Source: Anthracocystis setariae (lineage: Eukaryota > Basidiomycota > Ustilaginomycetes > Ustilaginales > Ustilaginaceae). From it: a DNA stretch of 64,000 bases. The position numbers were made by a program, and so were the translations under genes. The DNA lies in NCBI GenBank assembly GCA_928724745.1, contig CAKMXJ010000016.1, positions 1-64,000 on the forward strand. The letters run 5' to 3'. Below are positions 10,333 to 21,489 of the stretch, in pieces (the stretch's first letter is position 1; the number at the start of each line of letters is the position of its first letter). The notes beneath the pieces are model-generated. The model was not told the DNA's origin. It did no database searches and was given only the letters and a program-made list of their open reading frames with translations.

Positions 10333-11259
10333 CTAAATCTGATCGGGATCAACTCGAGAAGCAGCAATCTGAGCAACCGGATCCATCTTGAAGATACTGG
10401 ATCGCAGGAATGCGCTAAAGGCCCACCGTCCTGCAATGTGGTTGTTGTCAATACTAGTTGTGCGATGCCAACACTGCTGAGAGTTGAGGAGAAGCAGATC
10501 ATAAGGCTCGACTCTGATCTTGATTGAGTATTCAGGAAGCTCAAACCAGAATGGCTGACCAAAGCAGAAAAGGAATGAAGGGTTGACATCGTTGGTATCT
10601 CTATGAAAGCCACCAGAGAACCCGTGGAAGAAAGCAACTGTACTGTACCACGGGTGTACATACGACAGCATGTCTGCCCCAAAGATGGAAGTGAGCCAAT
10701 CAAAAGACTTCAGCCGCCTGCCAAGACTTGCGCAGAACTGTGGCTCAAAAAGGTGTCGAGTTGGCACAAGGATCATGCCGGTATGCTTTCTTGTCCAAGC
10801 AAGGAGGTTGAGCGCATCTTGTTTGTGCCGGCTGTTGAGGGTGTGCTGCGTGTAGCCAAGTGTCTGCCGTGCTTGATCATGCCAGATGCCGAGGTGATGT
10901 CCGATAGATTGTCTGTTCTTGTCAAGGATGGATGGATTTGAAACGCAGTACTTGTCAAAAAGGACCTTGCCGATCTTTGAACTGGCAGCAGCTTGCAGAG
11001 CTTTGCGATGGCTGCTGGGCCGGATGCGCTGCAGAATGATGTTGGAGTTGGCATTGTCAAACAGTGTGAGGTTGGACGGTATGTTAATCTCTTGAAGAGG
11101 ATAAGTGGAGATCTCTTCTTGCGGTGTATTCCGTGTGATGCGATGCTGCTTGTCAAGCCCAAGCCGCTGCACTTCTTGCTGCATTTGCTGGTATGCTTGA
11201 CGTCTGGCTGCTGCTCTTGCACGCTTCCTGAGTATGGCTTCTGGGGATGTTGATGGCAT
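10333..11259 (-). CDS. 2-oxoglutarate/Fe(II) dioxygenase-like protein 2
   Basis: 308 residues starting at the ATG at 11,259. The metal-binding pattern is H219-x-D221 in GGFHRDTND, a distal H265 in QQCWHRT and R278 in AGRWAFS. A basic, Arg/Ala/Gln-rich N-terminal 35 residues precede it. Overall sequence differs strongly from protein 1, so this is not a recent duplicate, although both have the same fold signature. It is co-directional with the helicase gene, 527 bp downstream of that gene's stop; the gap holds the 69-bp cassette array. A nucleic-acid substrate is suggested only by its neighbours. Confidence 0.65.
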   Translation of the reverse strand: MPSTSPEAILRKRARAAARRQAYQQMQQEVQRLGLDKQHRITRNTPQEEISTYPLQEINIPSNLTLFDNANSNIILQRIRPSSHRKALQAAASSKIGKVLFDKYCVSNPSILDKNRQSIGHHLGIWHDQARQTLGYTQHTLNSRHKQDALNLLAWTRKHTGMILVPTRHLFEPQFCASLGRRLKSFDWLTSIFGADMLSYVHPWYSTVAFFHGFSGGFHRDTNDVNPSFLFCFGQPFWFELPEYSIKIRVEPYDLLLLNSQQCWHRTTSIDNNHIAGRWAFSAFLRSSIFKMDPVAQIAASRVDPDQI

Positions 11260-11296
11260 TGCTTTGTTGCGATGAATGGGAAAGGCAGGTTGCGGA

Positions 11297-11658
11297 AAGG
11301 GATTGCCTCATATTGCAAATGCACAGTCAGATTGGTGCTTGCCAGTTGGGTACCAGGCAATCCCCGGTCACAGGAAAACCAGCCGCACAAGGGGATTGCT
11401 CCGTACCTGAAATCCAAGGCCCAATTTTGCCGGCAAATGGCAACTACCAGGCAATCCCCTCAACAAAACATGTTTGCGTTAGGTGTACGCAGGGGATTGC
11501 TCCGTACCCAAAATTCAAGGCCCAATTTTGCCGGCAAATGCCAACTACCAGGCAATCCCCTCAACACGGCCAGACAGAACTGACTGCCAGGGGATTGCTC
11601 CGTACTGCAATACTGAACCTAATCACGTCAGCCAAAATTGGAGTACAAGGCAATCCCC
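11297..11658. repeat. Four 69-bp inverted-repeat cassettes
   Basis: Cassettes at 11,297-11,365, 11,391-11,459, 11,492-11,560 and 11,590-11,658 are each exactly 69 bp. Each begins with (G)GGGATTGC and ends with GCAATCCCC, and they are separated by 25, 32 and 29 bp. Cassettes 2 and 3 are almost identical inside; 1 and 4 differ inside but keep length and arms. They lie just upstream of dioxygenase 2 and downstream of the helicase stop. Operator array, recombination sites or RNA hairpins are all possible. Confidence 0.85.
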
Positions 11659-11785
11659 CCAAGCAGCACTTTCACTCGCTGATCATGCTGTTCCTATCTC
11701 TGCTATGCAAACCTGTATTCCTCACATCACATTGCTGAATGTATGTACTTACACTATGTATGACTGACTGAGCTGCTGTCAACAA

Positions 11786-14700
11786 CTAACCTGCCAGCTG
11801 AACAGCGGTGGCAAAGATGGCAAACGCTAGGAAGACACGCTCACCATGATACAGCACCGTGGTTCCTAGCTCCGCCTCCACCATCTCCAAGTCCACAAAG
11901 GGACGGCCCAGCTGCTGAAACACATCAATACAAGACGGCTCATCTCTGAGCATGGCAGCTACCACTGGCAACACTATATCTGCATACCGCCTTGAGCAAG
12001 GTGTGGCCACCGAGACGTTGCTGGTCAAGCACACCTTTGTTGGCACCAGGCATGTCCAGCACGTACTTCCCTTGTCCTTCCGCATGCGGTTCTTGATCTT
12101 GCCAATGTACGTGCCATTGATGCGTTCTGGATCCTCTGTTTCTGGCAGCAGCGCCTCTATCTGGTTCCAGCATGCGCAGTCTTTGAAGCGGTGGCTAAGA
12201 CCACACTCTCCACTGCATGTGTGACTGCGGCTGAAGAGATAGCAGAGGGAGCAGCGGTCCACCAGTGGCTCCAGCAATGAGCGTATGTGGGAGACATTGG
12301 GATCAGCAGTGCGCATTGGTGAGCCAAAGTCAGGTGGTGCTGGCATCAAGCGGTGAGAGAAAATGGCTGATGGACTGGGCTGCTGGTTGACCCTGTGTAG
12401 CATGCGTGGAGTAGGCGTGTACGGTGCTGCTGGTAGTGTGCATGCTGCTGGTGAGCGCAAGGTGCTGGTGCTGGTAATCTGCTGCAACCTGCTGCTGCTA
12501 GCGCTTGCGTTGTGATGCTGTGGGGTTGTGGGTGTGCGCTGCAGTGTCTGATGTGAGCTGCTGCTGGCATGACGGGGCTGGTGGACAGGAGGAGACTCCA
12601 CTGCAATGGTTGTTCTGGGTGGCGTGCCAGGTTCTTCCCCAACTGCTTGATGGCAAAGGTCACAGAGCGCAAAGTCTGGCTGGCTGAGGCAGGTGACCGG
12701 CATGCCATCAATATAGGTGGAGATGATCAAGCGCCGGCATGTCTGCTCCTCCACGTACTGCTGGACCGACGTATTGTTCACTGCAAGCAGCACTGCTGTT
12801 GCTGGTGCTCCGCTACGGCCTGCACGGCCGGACTCTTGCACATAGCTGATCATGTCAAATGTGTTGGTGCAGTGCACTACCAGCTTGACGTGCTGCGGAT
12901 TGATGCCGGTTCCAATGGCGGTGGTGCCTGCCAGGATGCGCTTGCTGTTGTCTGTCTCTGTGGTGGAGCACCGCAACCAGGCTGAGATGGTGGTCTGCTT
13001 GTATGCCTCATCCATGTCTGATGTGATGAAGGGGCAGCCAAGCGCTGTTGCGGTGAATGCTGTGGCCGACTTGGAGATGCAAAAGACCATCACTGCTCCT
13101 GTTGGATGCGCTGCAAGGAGCTCTTCCAAGCAGAGCAACATGCTGTCCTCTGACTTCAGCCGTTGCACCGCATAGGAGATGTTCTTGCGGTTGGTGCTGG
13201 CACGTATCATGCCTGTGCCGTCATGCGGGAGCTGGAGCGCTGTCTTGAGGGTGGACACCAGCACAGGTGGTAGCGTGGCAGTGAGGAAGTACTGCTGCAC
13301 ATGCACAGAAGACAGCAACGCCTTGATCTTGTCCATGGCCGGTCGGAAGTTGCTCTGAGTGAGGCAGACGTGACACTCATCAAAGAAGATGGCCGCCAGC
13401 TGCTTTTCTTCTTGCAAGACGCGTGCCCAATTAGCAAACTCCACACTGTGGCAGTTCTCCACCGCAACAAAGACCAGCTGGGCTCCCACACCTGCTACTG
13501 TTCTTGATGGTTGGTGGCTGGCCCACCGCTTGGCAGTGACACCAACACGGCGACAGTCTTGCAGGAGGTCATCTGTCAGCGCAATGAAGGGCACCACCAC
13601 AATGATGACAGACCGCTCTGGCAGCCAGTGCAGTGGAGCCATGAAGAGTGCAGACTTGCCGGATCCGGTGGCCATGATGATGATCAGCGGAGACTCCTTG
13701 GCGTGAATGGCGTTGAGTGCGTATGCCTGCTCCAGTGTCTTGGTGCAGTGGCTGCCGGTAATCTGGAAGAGGGCCCTGCTGACCGCTGGTGGGAGCACAG
13801 CAGAGCGTGAAGCACCGCTGAGCTGCAGGCTGCCGCCAGTGCTGTGCGCTGATGGTGGAGTGTGGTGTTCCAGCTTGCGTCTGATGGTGAGCACGCTCTC
13901 TTCTACCAGCTCCAACTTGCGCTTGATGCCTCTGAGCTCCTGTGCGTGGTCTGCACCACTTCCAAGCTCAACAAGTTGGTTGAATGGCTGTGTGTCCTCT
14001 TGAAAGCGCGTGCGCATCCTCCAGAATGTGTGCCAGCGCTCTGACACCGCCAGCATGCGGTCCATGCTTTCCTGCGTGAGCTGGTAGAGCATGCTTGCAT
14101 CCAGGCCGTAGTGCTGCTCTGCGGTGCTGGTCAAGTGACCTGCTTGGAGATCGTGCTTGTTGTCTTGATCTGTTTCCTTGCTGGACATGCTTGCAGAGCC
14201 TGGACGGATGAGCTTGCGGTCAATGGCTACCGCAACCTGGCGCCACATGCGCATGGTCATGCCGCTGGAGACAGAGCTGATGTGCTGCTGATGGAGCGCC
14301 TGCAGCATCTTGCTGACGGTGTTGGTGTCCAGCGGCTGCCCACTGTGCGTAGAAAGAAGCATGTGGCAGGCTGGGCGGGGCTTGATGATGGCGTTGTGAA
14401 GCAGATGGACAAAGGGCGCCACCTGAGAGATGTAGTAGACCACCATGCAGCCAACTGCATGAGGCAGGAAGCGTGGGATGATCCTTTGCCGCCCTGAGCC
14501 CTTGTTGGTGGGCAGTGCCGTGAAGACGCTGCCATCATGGACAAAGATGTTGCGTGGACCCATGAGCGTGTTGGTGTGCTGAAGCTGCATCAGTTCCGTA
14601 CCTCTTGCTGGCAGACCGCTGCCCAGTTCAATGAGAACAGCAAGCAGCTTGATGAACTCGTTGTGCGTGCTGAAGTAGGACCGTGCTGCGTCTGCATCAA

Positions 14701-16846
14701 ACTCCAGCTCCTCACTGTAGGCATCCAGCAGCGGTTGCGCTGGTGGGGCATTGCCAGCAACAGCACGGCAGAGGACGGTGCTGAGGTTGCTGAGCTCTGG
14801 GGAGGTGGTGACAAAGTTGAAGCCTGGTTGCGTGTTGCGGTGATCATCTTGGATGTGTTTGAGGTTGATGGCCAGCGTGGCGTCTTCTGGTAGCAGACAC
14901 AGCTGACGCAGGTGATGCTCTGCCTGTTCCTGTGCACCGTGCATCAGAGCTTGGAGGCGTGTGATCTGGATCTCCTCTGTTCCGTACTTGATGTGGCTGA
15001 GGTCATGCGCCCAAGAACAGATGAAAGGTGTGACTTCATCCTGAGCAAGCACCTTGCCGTAGCGGTGGAGAGACTGGAGGTGGGCGCTGGCAGAGTTGCT
15101 GTTGTGGTAGACGTTCTCCTTGAGGTGCTTGCGCATGGCCTTGTCCGTCTGAGATGGAGACATCTTCAAGAGCTGACCATTAGTATCATTGAAGAGGTAG
15201 TGGTGCAACACAGCACGCATGCAGAACTCCAGGCTGGCAATGATGGAGGTGGCAGCGCTGACAGCTTTGGGCATGCCTTCCCTGTCCACGCACATGTGCA
15301 TGAAGAGACGCACCAGCATCAGCTCATCTGTCTGACCATGTTTTGCTGGCCGCTGCGTGGTGAGCTGGTGGGACAGGCTGAGCAGCGCTTCTTCCACTGC
15401 AAGGGTGACCTCATGAATGTGTTGCTGATGCTCTGCAGTTGCATGTGCACTGGTGTTGGTGCTGGTGTCATTGTCATTGTCAAAGAGCGTTGACAAGTCA
15501 CGCAGGTGTAGAATGGCCTCTGTGGCCTCTTCTGTGACCACCAGATGCTGCTCCTCTGTCCTGCTGCCGTGATAGTGGAGGGCCTCACCGTCCAAGGCAA
15601 GGTGTGCAAGTAGAGCAAGGACATTGCCCCACATGTCAGCACGCTTCTTGATGGTGGGAGGCTGGAGGTTGTAGGGCTCAGACGGCTCGTCACTGTAGGC
15701 ACGGAATGTCTGCTGCATGTAGCGGCCCGAGTCCATAAAGGCCTGCATCCAATGCAGAGCAAAGGCTTTGGTCATTCTAGCCAGCCAGTGAACAAAGTCA
15801 CTGTGAGCGCCGGGCCAGCTTGACGTGTCTGTGCCCAAGGCGCCAATGGCAGTCAGCGGCTTGCCTGCCCAGTAGGAGCGCCACTTGAGCTGCTTGGCCC
15901 AGGGACCAATGTTGCCGGTGCGCATGGATGTGTCCGCAACAGGGTTGAGCAGACCTGCATCACGGAGAGCATCTTGATCCTGCTGGATGAATGCAGCAGC
16001 CTTGGCTTTGATGGCATCGTCCAGCTGGCGTGCATCCAAGTTGGGGTTGAGGATGGCTTGTGGAGGCGTGGGGTCCAGCTCCTTGTCCTGCACATAGACG
16101 TAGCGCTTGTTCTTGCCATGTTCCTGGATGACCTGCAGCAGGACAGGGTGCGTAGACTTGGCTTTGACCTTCAGGTCTGCGTGTTTGTCCTTGAGGTGAG
16201 CATACATGGCATTCCTGGCAAAGATGGCGTAGGAGCAGTGGTTGCACTGGTAACCGTCTGTGACCACCGGCAGCTCCTTGATCTTGGGCACAGGCAGCTG
16301 ATCTTGGTTCACAGTGACATCCTTGGGAAGTGGCAGGTCAAGCTGATCAAGCATGGCCTGGATAGCGCGGCGTGAAGCGTCACCAAGAGGCTGGTGATGG
16401 AATCGCTGCAGGTGAGCAGTAACATCTTTGAACAAGGGTGTCAGCGGGACTCCAAGAGTGCAGCCAATGCGCGTGCAGACAAGCAACTGCGGGTGATTGA
16501 CCAAGCGGAGATAGAAGCGGCCAAGGGCAGCGCCTTGGGCAGCAGCAGCTGCACAGCTGTCAGCAGCTGCAATGTCAGGAACAGCAGCTGCATTGGCGGC
16601 CAGCTGGTTTGCAGCAGGTAAGACAGGACTGTGTTGGAGAAAGACACATGTATCAGAAACACACTAATTGCTGGTGATGCGTGGGGACAGGACACAAAAA
16701 GCTTACGTTTCAAGCAAGGGAATTTCCACTGACTCGTTGTCAAGTGCTGCGCTGATGTTGCCGTCAACTTGGCTGTTGTTGGCAAGAGGCGGTGACTGTG
16801 AAGTCATGATTGGAGATGTTGAGCAGTCTGCGTTGATGATGGGCAT
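11786..16846 (-). CDS. OrsD - tyrosine-recombinase-like - RecQ helicase fusion
   Basis: About 1,660 residues from two exons: 16,846-16,707 and 16,628-11,786. The 78-bp intron has GTAAGC and ACACAG borders. Residues about 98-124 and 175-196 hold two Cys2His2-like fingers of the OrsD type. Residues about 700-900 contain a tyrosine-recombinase-like pattern: R722-x-x-E (ARGTE), K756, R840/R843, H878 in AGHLTST and Y887. The C-terminal half is an SF2 RecQ-like helicase: ATGSGKS with K1038, DECH at 1130-1133, LTAT, and QESGRAGRSG at about 1311-1320. A cysteine-rich tail follows. Such helicases are known at chromosome ends in Ustilago (UTASa), so a subtelomeric or mobile origin fits the telomere-like tracts nearby. 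Whether the recombinase core is active is inference. No stop or frameshift was seen. Confidence 0.85.
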
Positions 16847-16913
16847 AGAGATTTGAGTGAGATTGGTACAGAGAGGATGAGGATGTGATGTCCTCTGCAG
16901 CACAGGCGCCCAT

Positions 16914-16920
16914 CTATATA
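16914..16920 (-). promoter_or_regulatory. TATA box of the helicase gene
   Basis: TATATAG on the minus strand, about 70 bases upstream of the proposed ATG at 16,846. This supports the choice of the first exon. Confidence 0.55.
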
Positions 16921-17002
16921 CCACTGAGGCCCGTCCAGCCAGCTCAGCTATGCCATTCAGTGTGCGTGACTCACAGACAATGTAGTACGGACAGAGCATG
17001 CA

Positions 17003-17314
17003 CCTGGCAGGACAGTCTGCCAGGCAAGCGCAGTGAAAATTTTTGCACACAACCGCTGTACTTGCCCCAGCCCAAACAATGGCTGAGCGTGAGAACAAAG
17101 GGAATGTTTGACTGGACGCATGCTGATAGGTTGGATAGGCATGTCACGCCATGGACAAGGACAAAGGGAGATGGTGTTGGCAATGGCATTGTGTGGTGGT
17201 GAACAAAGGGATCCAGTCCGGACAGTTTAACTGACCCGCTGAAAAGCTGACGCGCTGGAAAGCTGACGCACTGAAAAGCTGACGCGCTGATCAATAGACT
17301 TGATCAATAGACTT
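17003..17314. repeat. Hairpin and short direct repeats upstream of the helicase gene
   Basis: CCTGGCAG-N6-CTGCCAGG forms an inverted repeat at 17,003-17,024. From 17,239 three 16-bp units (CTGAAAAGCTGACGCG) are followed by two 13-bp units (GATCAATAGACTT), and GGCGGTCTGACAG occurs twice soon after. They lie 160-470 bp upstream of the helicase start and could be regulatory. Confidence 0.6.
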
Positions 17315-17720
17315 GATGGCGGTCTGACAGTCAAAGAAAATAAATGTGCTTGTCAATTGACGTGCTGGCGGTCTGACAGACAGGAAAAAGGATTGCGTGC
17401 TGACCCAGAGTTGATGCACCCACAGACACGCTCACCGGATCTGTACTTTGGGCACGGCGCCAGTAACAAAGTTGGATCTGTACATCAGGCACTGGAACAG
17501 TCCTCCACTTTGACCATTGCCCAGCCAATTTCCTTGCAATTTTGACGCGTCCGTTGCCCGTTGCCCGGTGCTCCTGCTAAAATCTGGCATTTGACGTCGC
17601 TGCACAGGAGCAGTGTAAATTTGGCTGTCCATTGGGGTGACGTACAAATGGCAGGCCCCGCCATTTGGCAGGGAAATGGGCGACGGATTTGACCGTCGCG
17701 TGCAGCCGGCGCACCACGGC
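17315..17720. other. Gene-free stretch
   Basis: No gene or clear repeat beyond the second GGCGGTCTGACAG copy. It separates the helicase promoter region from repeat remnants. Confidence 0.4.
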
Positions 17721-17819
17721 CTAGGGCTAGGGTTGACTAATCAAACATGTATTTTTGACCTTTCTCTACAACTTTGCTTAAGCAACCCTACTTGATTTGT
17801 AAAAGGGACACCCTTGTAA
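17721..17819. repeat. Diverged 3' end of the 635-bp repeat family
   Basis: Shares with the 635-bp repeats the terminal pattern TAGGGTT...TAATCAAA...AAGCAACCCTAC...TTTGTAAAAG...CCTTGTAA. It starts with CTAGGGCTAGGGTT, which is telomere-like. It stands about 90 bp left of repeat copy 2 and seems to be an older, truncated relative. Confidence 0.6.
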
Positions 17820-17909
17820 CCCTATTCCGGTAGCTTATAGCCCCATTGAGGTTGCCAGATCATAAGAAGGCCAAGTGGTTTTTCCTTGAGCACCAGAACC
17901 TCTAATAAC

Positions 17910-18513
17910 CACACTCCACCAACTGCTCTGAAACTCTGATGCTGTCCTCTCCTAGCATATAGAAGGAAGTCTTATTAGTGTAGCGTAGAGATGGGAGGAG
18001 GTCCACCTCCAACGTCCCTGACATGGTCACGTAGGGTCAGGGTTGGGTCGGGGTCAAAACCCGAGTCACCGTATCTCAGCAACCAGGGATGCGCTCCCTC
18101 TGAAACTTCACTGCTAGCATCTCCTAGCATGTGTGAGCAAGTTTGATTAAGCTAGCGTGGAGATTGGAGGTGGTCCATTTTCCCACTTTCAAAGGGGGGA
18201 CCCTTGGAGCTTCGACCAAAATCTCCAAAAACGACAAGTTGGCCATAGCTCCACAACCACTTTGCGCCCTTCCATGGGAGTTTCAGGGTGTTCATTTGGG
18301 CCTATTTGAGCCATAGTTTACTATGGGTGCGTCCCTGAAAAGTGAAATTTTTGCCAACCCGAGTCGAGTCGGCCCAATATTGACGGAGCCGTACAGCAAC
18401 ATTTTATTATGCAACTTGCGTAGGGTTAAGTAATCAAATATACCTATTTTGGGTAGATGAACAACTTTTATTAAGCAACCCTACCCTGTTAGTAAAAGCA
18501 CACCCCCTTGTAA
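17910..18513. repeat. 635-bp dispersed repeat, copy 2 (short left end)
   Basis: Matches copies 1 and 3 from CACACTCCACC to the common terminal CCTTGTAA but lacks the first 30 or so bases. It lies about 1 kb upstream of the OTU-protease gene. Confidence 0.8.
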
Positions 18514-19503
18514 GTGGTGAGGGTGGTATCCAAGCCCAGTCAGGCTCCACTGGCTTTGAAGAGACCGAGTCGGCTTGGAACAGCCGTGCTGGCATCTGTG
18601 TGGTACAGGCTAGCCTGTGTACTGTCAAAGGCAAGCAAGCGACTCTATTGTGAGTATGAAAGCATGTTTGAGATGCCTCTGAGGCAGTTTCCAGTACATG
18701 TGTGATGCTTCACTGAAGTTGGCCAAGGTTCACCGAGGTTTACCAAAGTTGGCAGGCACCTTGACCGAAGACTTTGAGGGTTGAACAAAGGTCAAAGATA
18801 GGGTAAAGAGCCTACATGCATCCCTCTTGAAGGCTTCTGGTTCTGTCATTGAAGGTAGTTGAACCCTAGGTTAGCCTCACCTTGCCTGCTGCTTGACCGA
18901 ACTTTAGCGAGGTTTGCCAAGGTTCACCTACGTTTGCTGAAGTTGGCAAAGAGGTTGGCCATGGTACTTCACTTGAGCTTGGAGGTGGAAAAGCAACAGA
19001 GGAAGTTCAGTTCACCCTGGTTAAGTGGAACTCAGACTTCAGGTTGGAAGGTAGTTGACCAAGGTTGTCAAGTATGTACGTACCCAGGTCAAACATACTC
19101 CACCCTATGTTAAGGTGCCCTGGTACATAGGTTCAACATAGGAAAGCAGCCTCTGGACGCACATGTACTACCTTTGAATGTTGCTTTGCTGCTAGATGGG
19201 TACAACTCCGGTTGCTTGAACTTCTTTGATGTTGTTGAGGGTTGAGCTAGGCTCCACGCACTTGTACATAGGTTTGGCTTGAACTTGGACTTCAAGGTAT
19301 CCTTTTTGGTGCTGATTTAATCCTTTCATTTTGGCCATTTGCATCTTCCCTTCCTATTTATCACTCCTCCACCTTTCCTTCTGACTTCTCCACCACTAAC
19401 TCCTCCGAACTTCACCTCACCTCCTCCGAACTTTGCCAAACTTCACATTGAACTTCAACCCCACCTTGACTGGTACTTGCAACCCAGGTACAGTACCTTG
19501 ACC
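18514..19503 (+). promoter_or_regulatory. Word-biased upstream region of the OTU gene
   Basis: No ORF. The sequence is dominated by recurring short words (AAGGTT, ACCGAAG, AAGTTGG, GGTACAT) in loose, non-tandem repetition. The last 150 bases are rich in CTTC/CTCC and resemble an untranslated leader, ending in ACCATG. The same words fill the gene and its 3' flank. Confidence 0.45.
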
Positions 19504-21489
19504 ATGCCTTGGGAGTCTTCTGACCATCAGGAGCTAGGGAACTTTGAGTTCCCTCAGCTAGAGGATGAACCCTACAACTACCCAGTCTTTGACATGGATG
19601 GGTTCAATGTTACCCTACTTCCCAAGGACCTCTTCCATCTCTATGGGTACTACACCTCAGTTCAACTATGTTCCCATGCCCCCATGGTCAGGGACCTTGC
19701 ACTGTACAAGGACTGGGTCTTCATAGGTTCAGGACCTGTACTTATGAAGGTTCATCCGAAGTTCAAAGTACCTTTGCTGCAGGAACTCGAACTTGATGGG
19801 CACATCATCTATCCTTCAGACTACCCCAGATGCCTCATCCATGGGTCCCAGGTTCTTACTATGTTTGAACTGTACCTCTCCCTAGCTGGAGCTGGGGTTG
19901 ATGCTGTCAGGATCCAAGCCTATGGTATGAAGACCGAAGTTGGAAGTACCCTTCCTAGGTTGGGCAACCCAGAACATCCTTTTTCAGCAACCAACTTCTT
20001 TGATGTTGGCAGGAACTTCGAGCAACCTCACATCACCTTGGTCAAGCTTGCCAACTTCAACCAAGCTCTAGGAAATGCAGTTGGCTACCCCATGTTGCTC
20101 AACATTGGTGCTGGCCATGGTTCAGTCAAACTAGAGGTCAAGTTCAGGGAAACTTCGTTCAAGATCAAGATCTACCCCAGGCTGGTACACTGCATCAAGG
20201 CAACTTCAGGCAAAGGTATGCTGTATGATCCTACTACCTTGAACTCCTGTAGGGGTAGGGAAACTAGCTTCCTCAACAGGTTGGAGAAGTTCCCTTCTCT
20301 GAAGTTAGGTGGACTTCGGTTGGAGGTTACTTGTGCAGCCAACACCCTGCAAGAAGCTGTAGCCAAGGTGTCCCAAACCCCCCTTCTCAACCTGCATGAG
20401 TACTTGAACCCCAGTACTCCAGAGATGGAGAACTTCAGGCTCAATGTAGTCTTCATCAGGAAGAAGAAGTACATCACCAACTTCAAGACCCTACTTCACA
20501 AGGCACAGGAACTAGGGGTGTTCAGGGGTCAAGGTATCAAGAAGGCAGGTAAAGTTCGGAAGAACATCCTGTATGACCTAGGGTTGGCCTTTGGCTGGAA
20601 TGCTGGGATCAGGAACCCCCTGTGGCATCTCAAGGGACCTCAATGGTACACCTGGACACCTTCAACTAGGGATGTAGATGAGCCAGCCGAAGTTCAACCT
20701 ACTTCCAACCTCAAGTTCAAGGACCCTCTCTCCAAGGAAGTTCACCTCCAGGAGATAGAGAGGTGTTGCAAGATGTACAAGAGGGGTACCTTGTGGAGGT
20801 CTATGGTCTACAATGAACATGGGACCAAGGTACCCTTTGGGTCAGCTCAAACAAAGTTGAAGTTGGCTGAAGCTATCTGGAGTAGGTTCAAGTTCAACTG
20901 GACCCAGTCCTGCTACTTGGAGAAGCAACCCTTCCAAGATGAAGCTGGAACCTCCCAAACCCCCAAGAAGTTAGACCAAGCCTTGGACAAGTACCTTATC
21001 CTTGGTAGCCACATGGTACCTGAATGTACCAACTGGACCGAACTTCAAGGTACAGACAACTACAGGATCACATCTGGCTACATCAAGGGAGATGGCAACT
21101 GCCAGTTCAGGGTACTATCCAAGATCATCTATGGTACCCAAAGTAGCCATCAAAGGGTACGTTCAGAGGTGGTCAAGTACCTTGAACTTCACCACAACAT
21201 GGTGGAAGCTATCCTGGCTACCAAGGAAGTACCCAAACACCCCTTCATATCCAAGGGGGAACCTCTGACAGTGAGAACCTACCTTTCTAAGATGGCTAGG
21301 CATGGTACATGGGGGGATGATGCTACTTTAAGTGCAGCAGTCTCCATCTTCAAGCTCAGTTTGGTGATCATCAACCCAGACAGATCCTACTTTGAGGTCA
21401 ACAAAGTACCTGTTCCTACCCAGTGGCATGCCCTCTACTACACAGGCAACCACTACGAGCTTGTACTCAAGTTCAACTCAGAGGCATAG
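19504..21489 (+). CDS. OTU-domain cysteine protease with large unknown N-terminal region
   Basis: 661 residues from the ATG at 19,504, the first ATG in the frame, in a good ACCATG context. The last 140 residues form an OTU protease domain: D530-G-N-C533 in GDGNCQFR, the helical VRSEVVKYL segment, TWGDD and the catalytic His region GNHYEL with H650. OTU domains cleave ubiquitin or related chains and are often carried by mobile elements. The first 500 residues are not recognised; they include Lys-rich and aromatic stretches and no membrane segment. Codon use is skewed to the words typical of the surrounding DNA. A truncated relative of the C-terminus lies at 27,172-27,432, so this is a repeated family, probably part of a mobile element. 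Confidence 0.75.
   Translation: MPWESSDHQELGNFEFPQLEDEPYNYPVFDMDGFNVTLLPKDLFHLYGYYTSVQLCSHAPMVRDLALYKDWVFIGSGPVLMKVHPKFKVPLLQELELDGHIIYPSDYPRCLIHGSQVLTMFELYLSLAGAGVDAVRIQAYGMKTEVGSTLPRLGNPEHPFSATNFFDVGRNFEQPHITLVKLANFNQALGNAVGYPMLLNIGAGHGSVKLEVKFRETSFKIKIYPRLVHCIKATSGKGMLYDPTTLNSCRGRETSFLNRLEKFPSLKLGGLRLEVTCAANTLQEAVAKVSQTPLLNLHEYLNPSTPEMENFRLNVVFIRKKKYITNFKTLLHKAQELGVFRGQGIKKAGKVRKNILYDLGLAFGWNAGIRNPLWHLKGPQWYTWTPSTRDVDEPAEVQPTSNLKFKDPLSKEVHLQEIERCCKMYKRGTLWRSMVYNEHGTKVPFGSAQTKLKLAEAIWSRFKFNWTQSCYLEKQPFQDEAGTSQTPKKLDQALDKYLILGSHMVPECTNWTELQGTDNYRITSGYIKGDGNCQFRVLSKIIYGTQSSHQRVRSEVVKYLELHHNMVEAILATKEVPKHPFISKGEPLTVRTYLSKMARHGTWGDDATLSAAVSIFKLSLVIINPDRSYFEVNKVPVPTQWHALYYTGNHYELVLKFNSEA

Noticed and set aside
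11297..11658. CRISPR-like look of evenly spaced repeats
   Set aside because: The constant parts are inverted arms around 69-bp units, not direct repeats with spacers, and the genome is eukaryotic.
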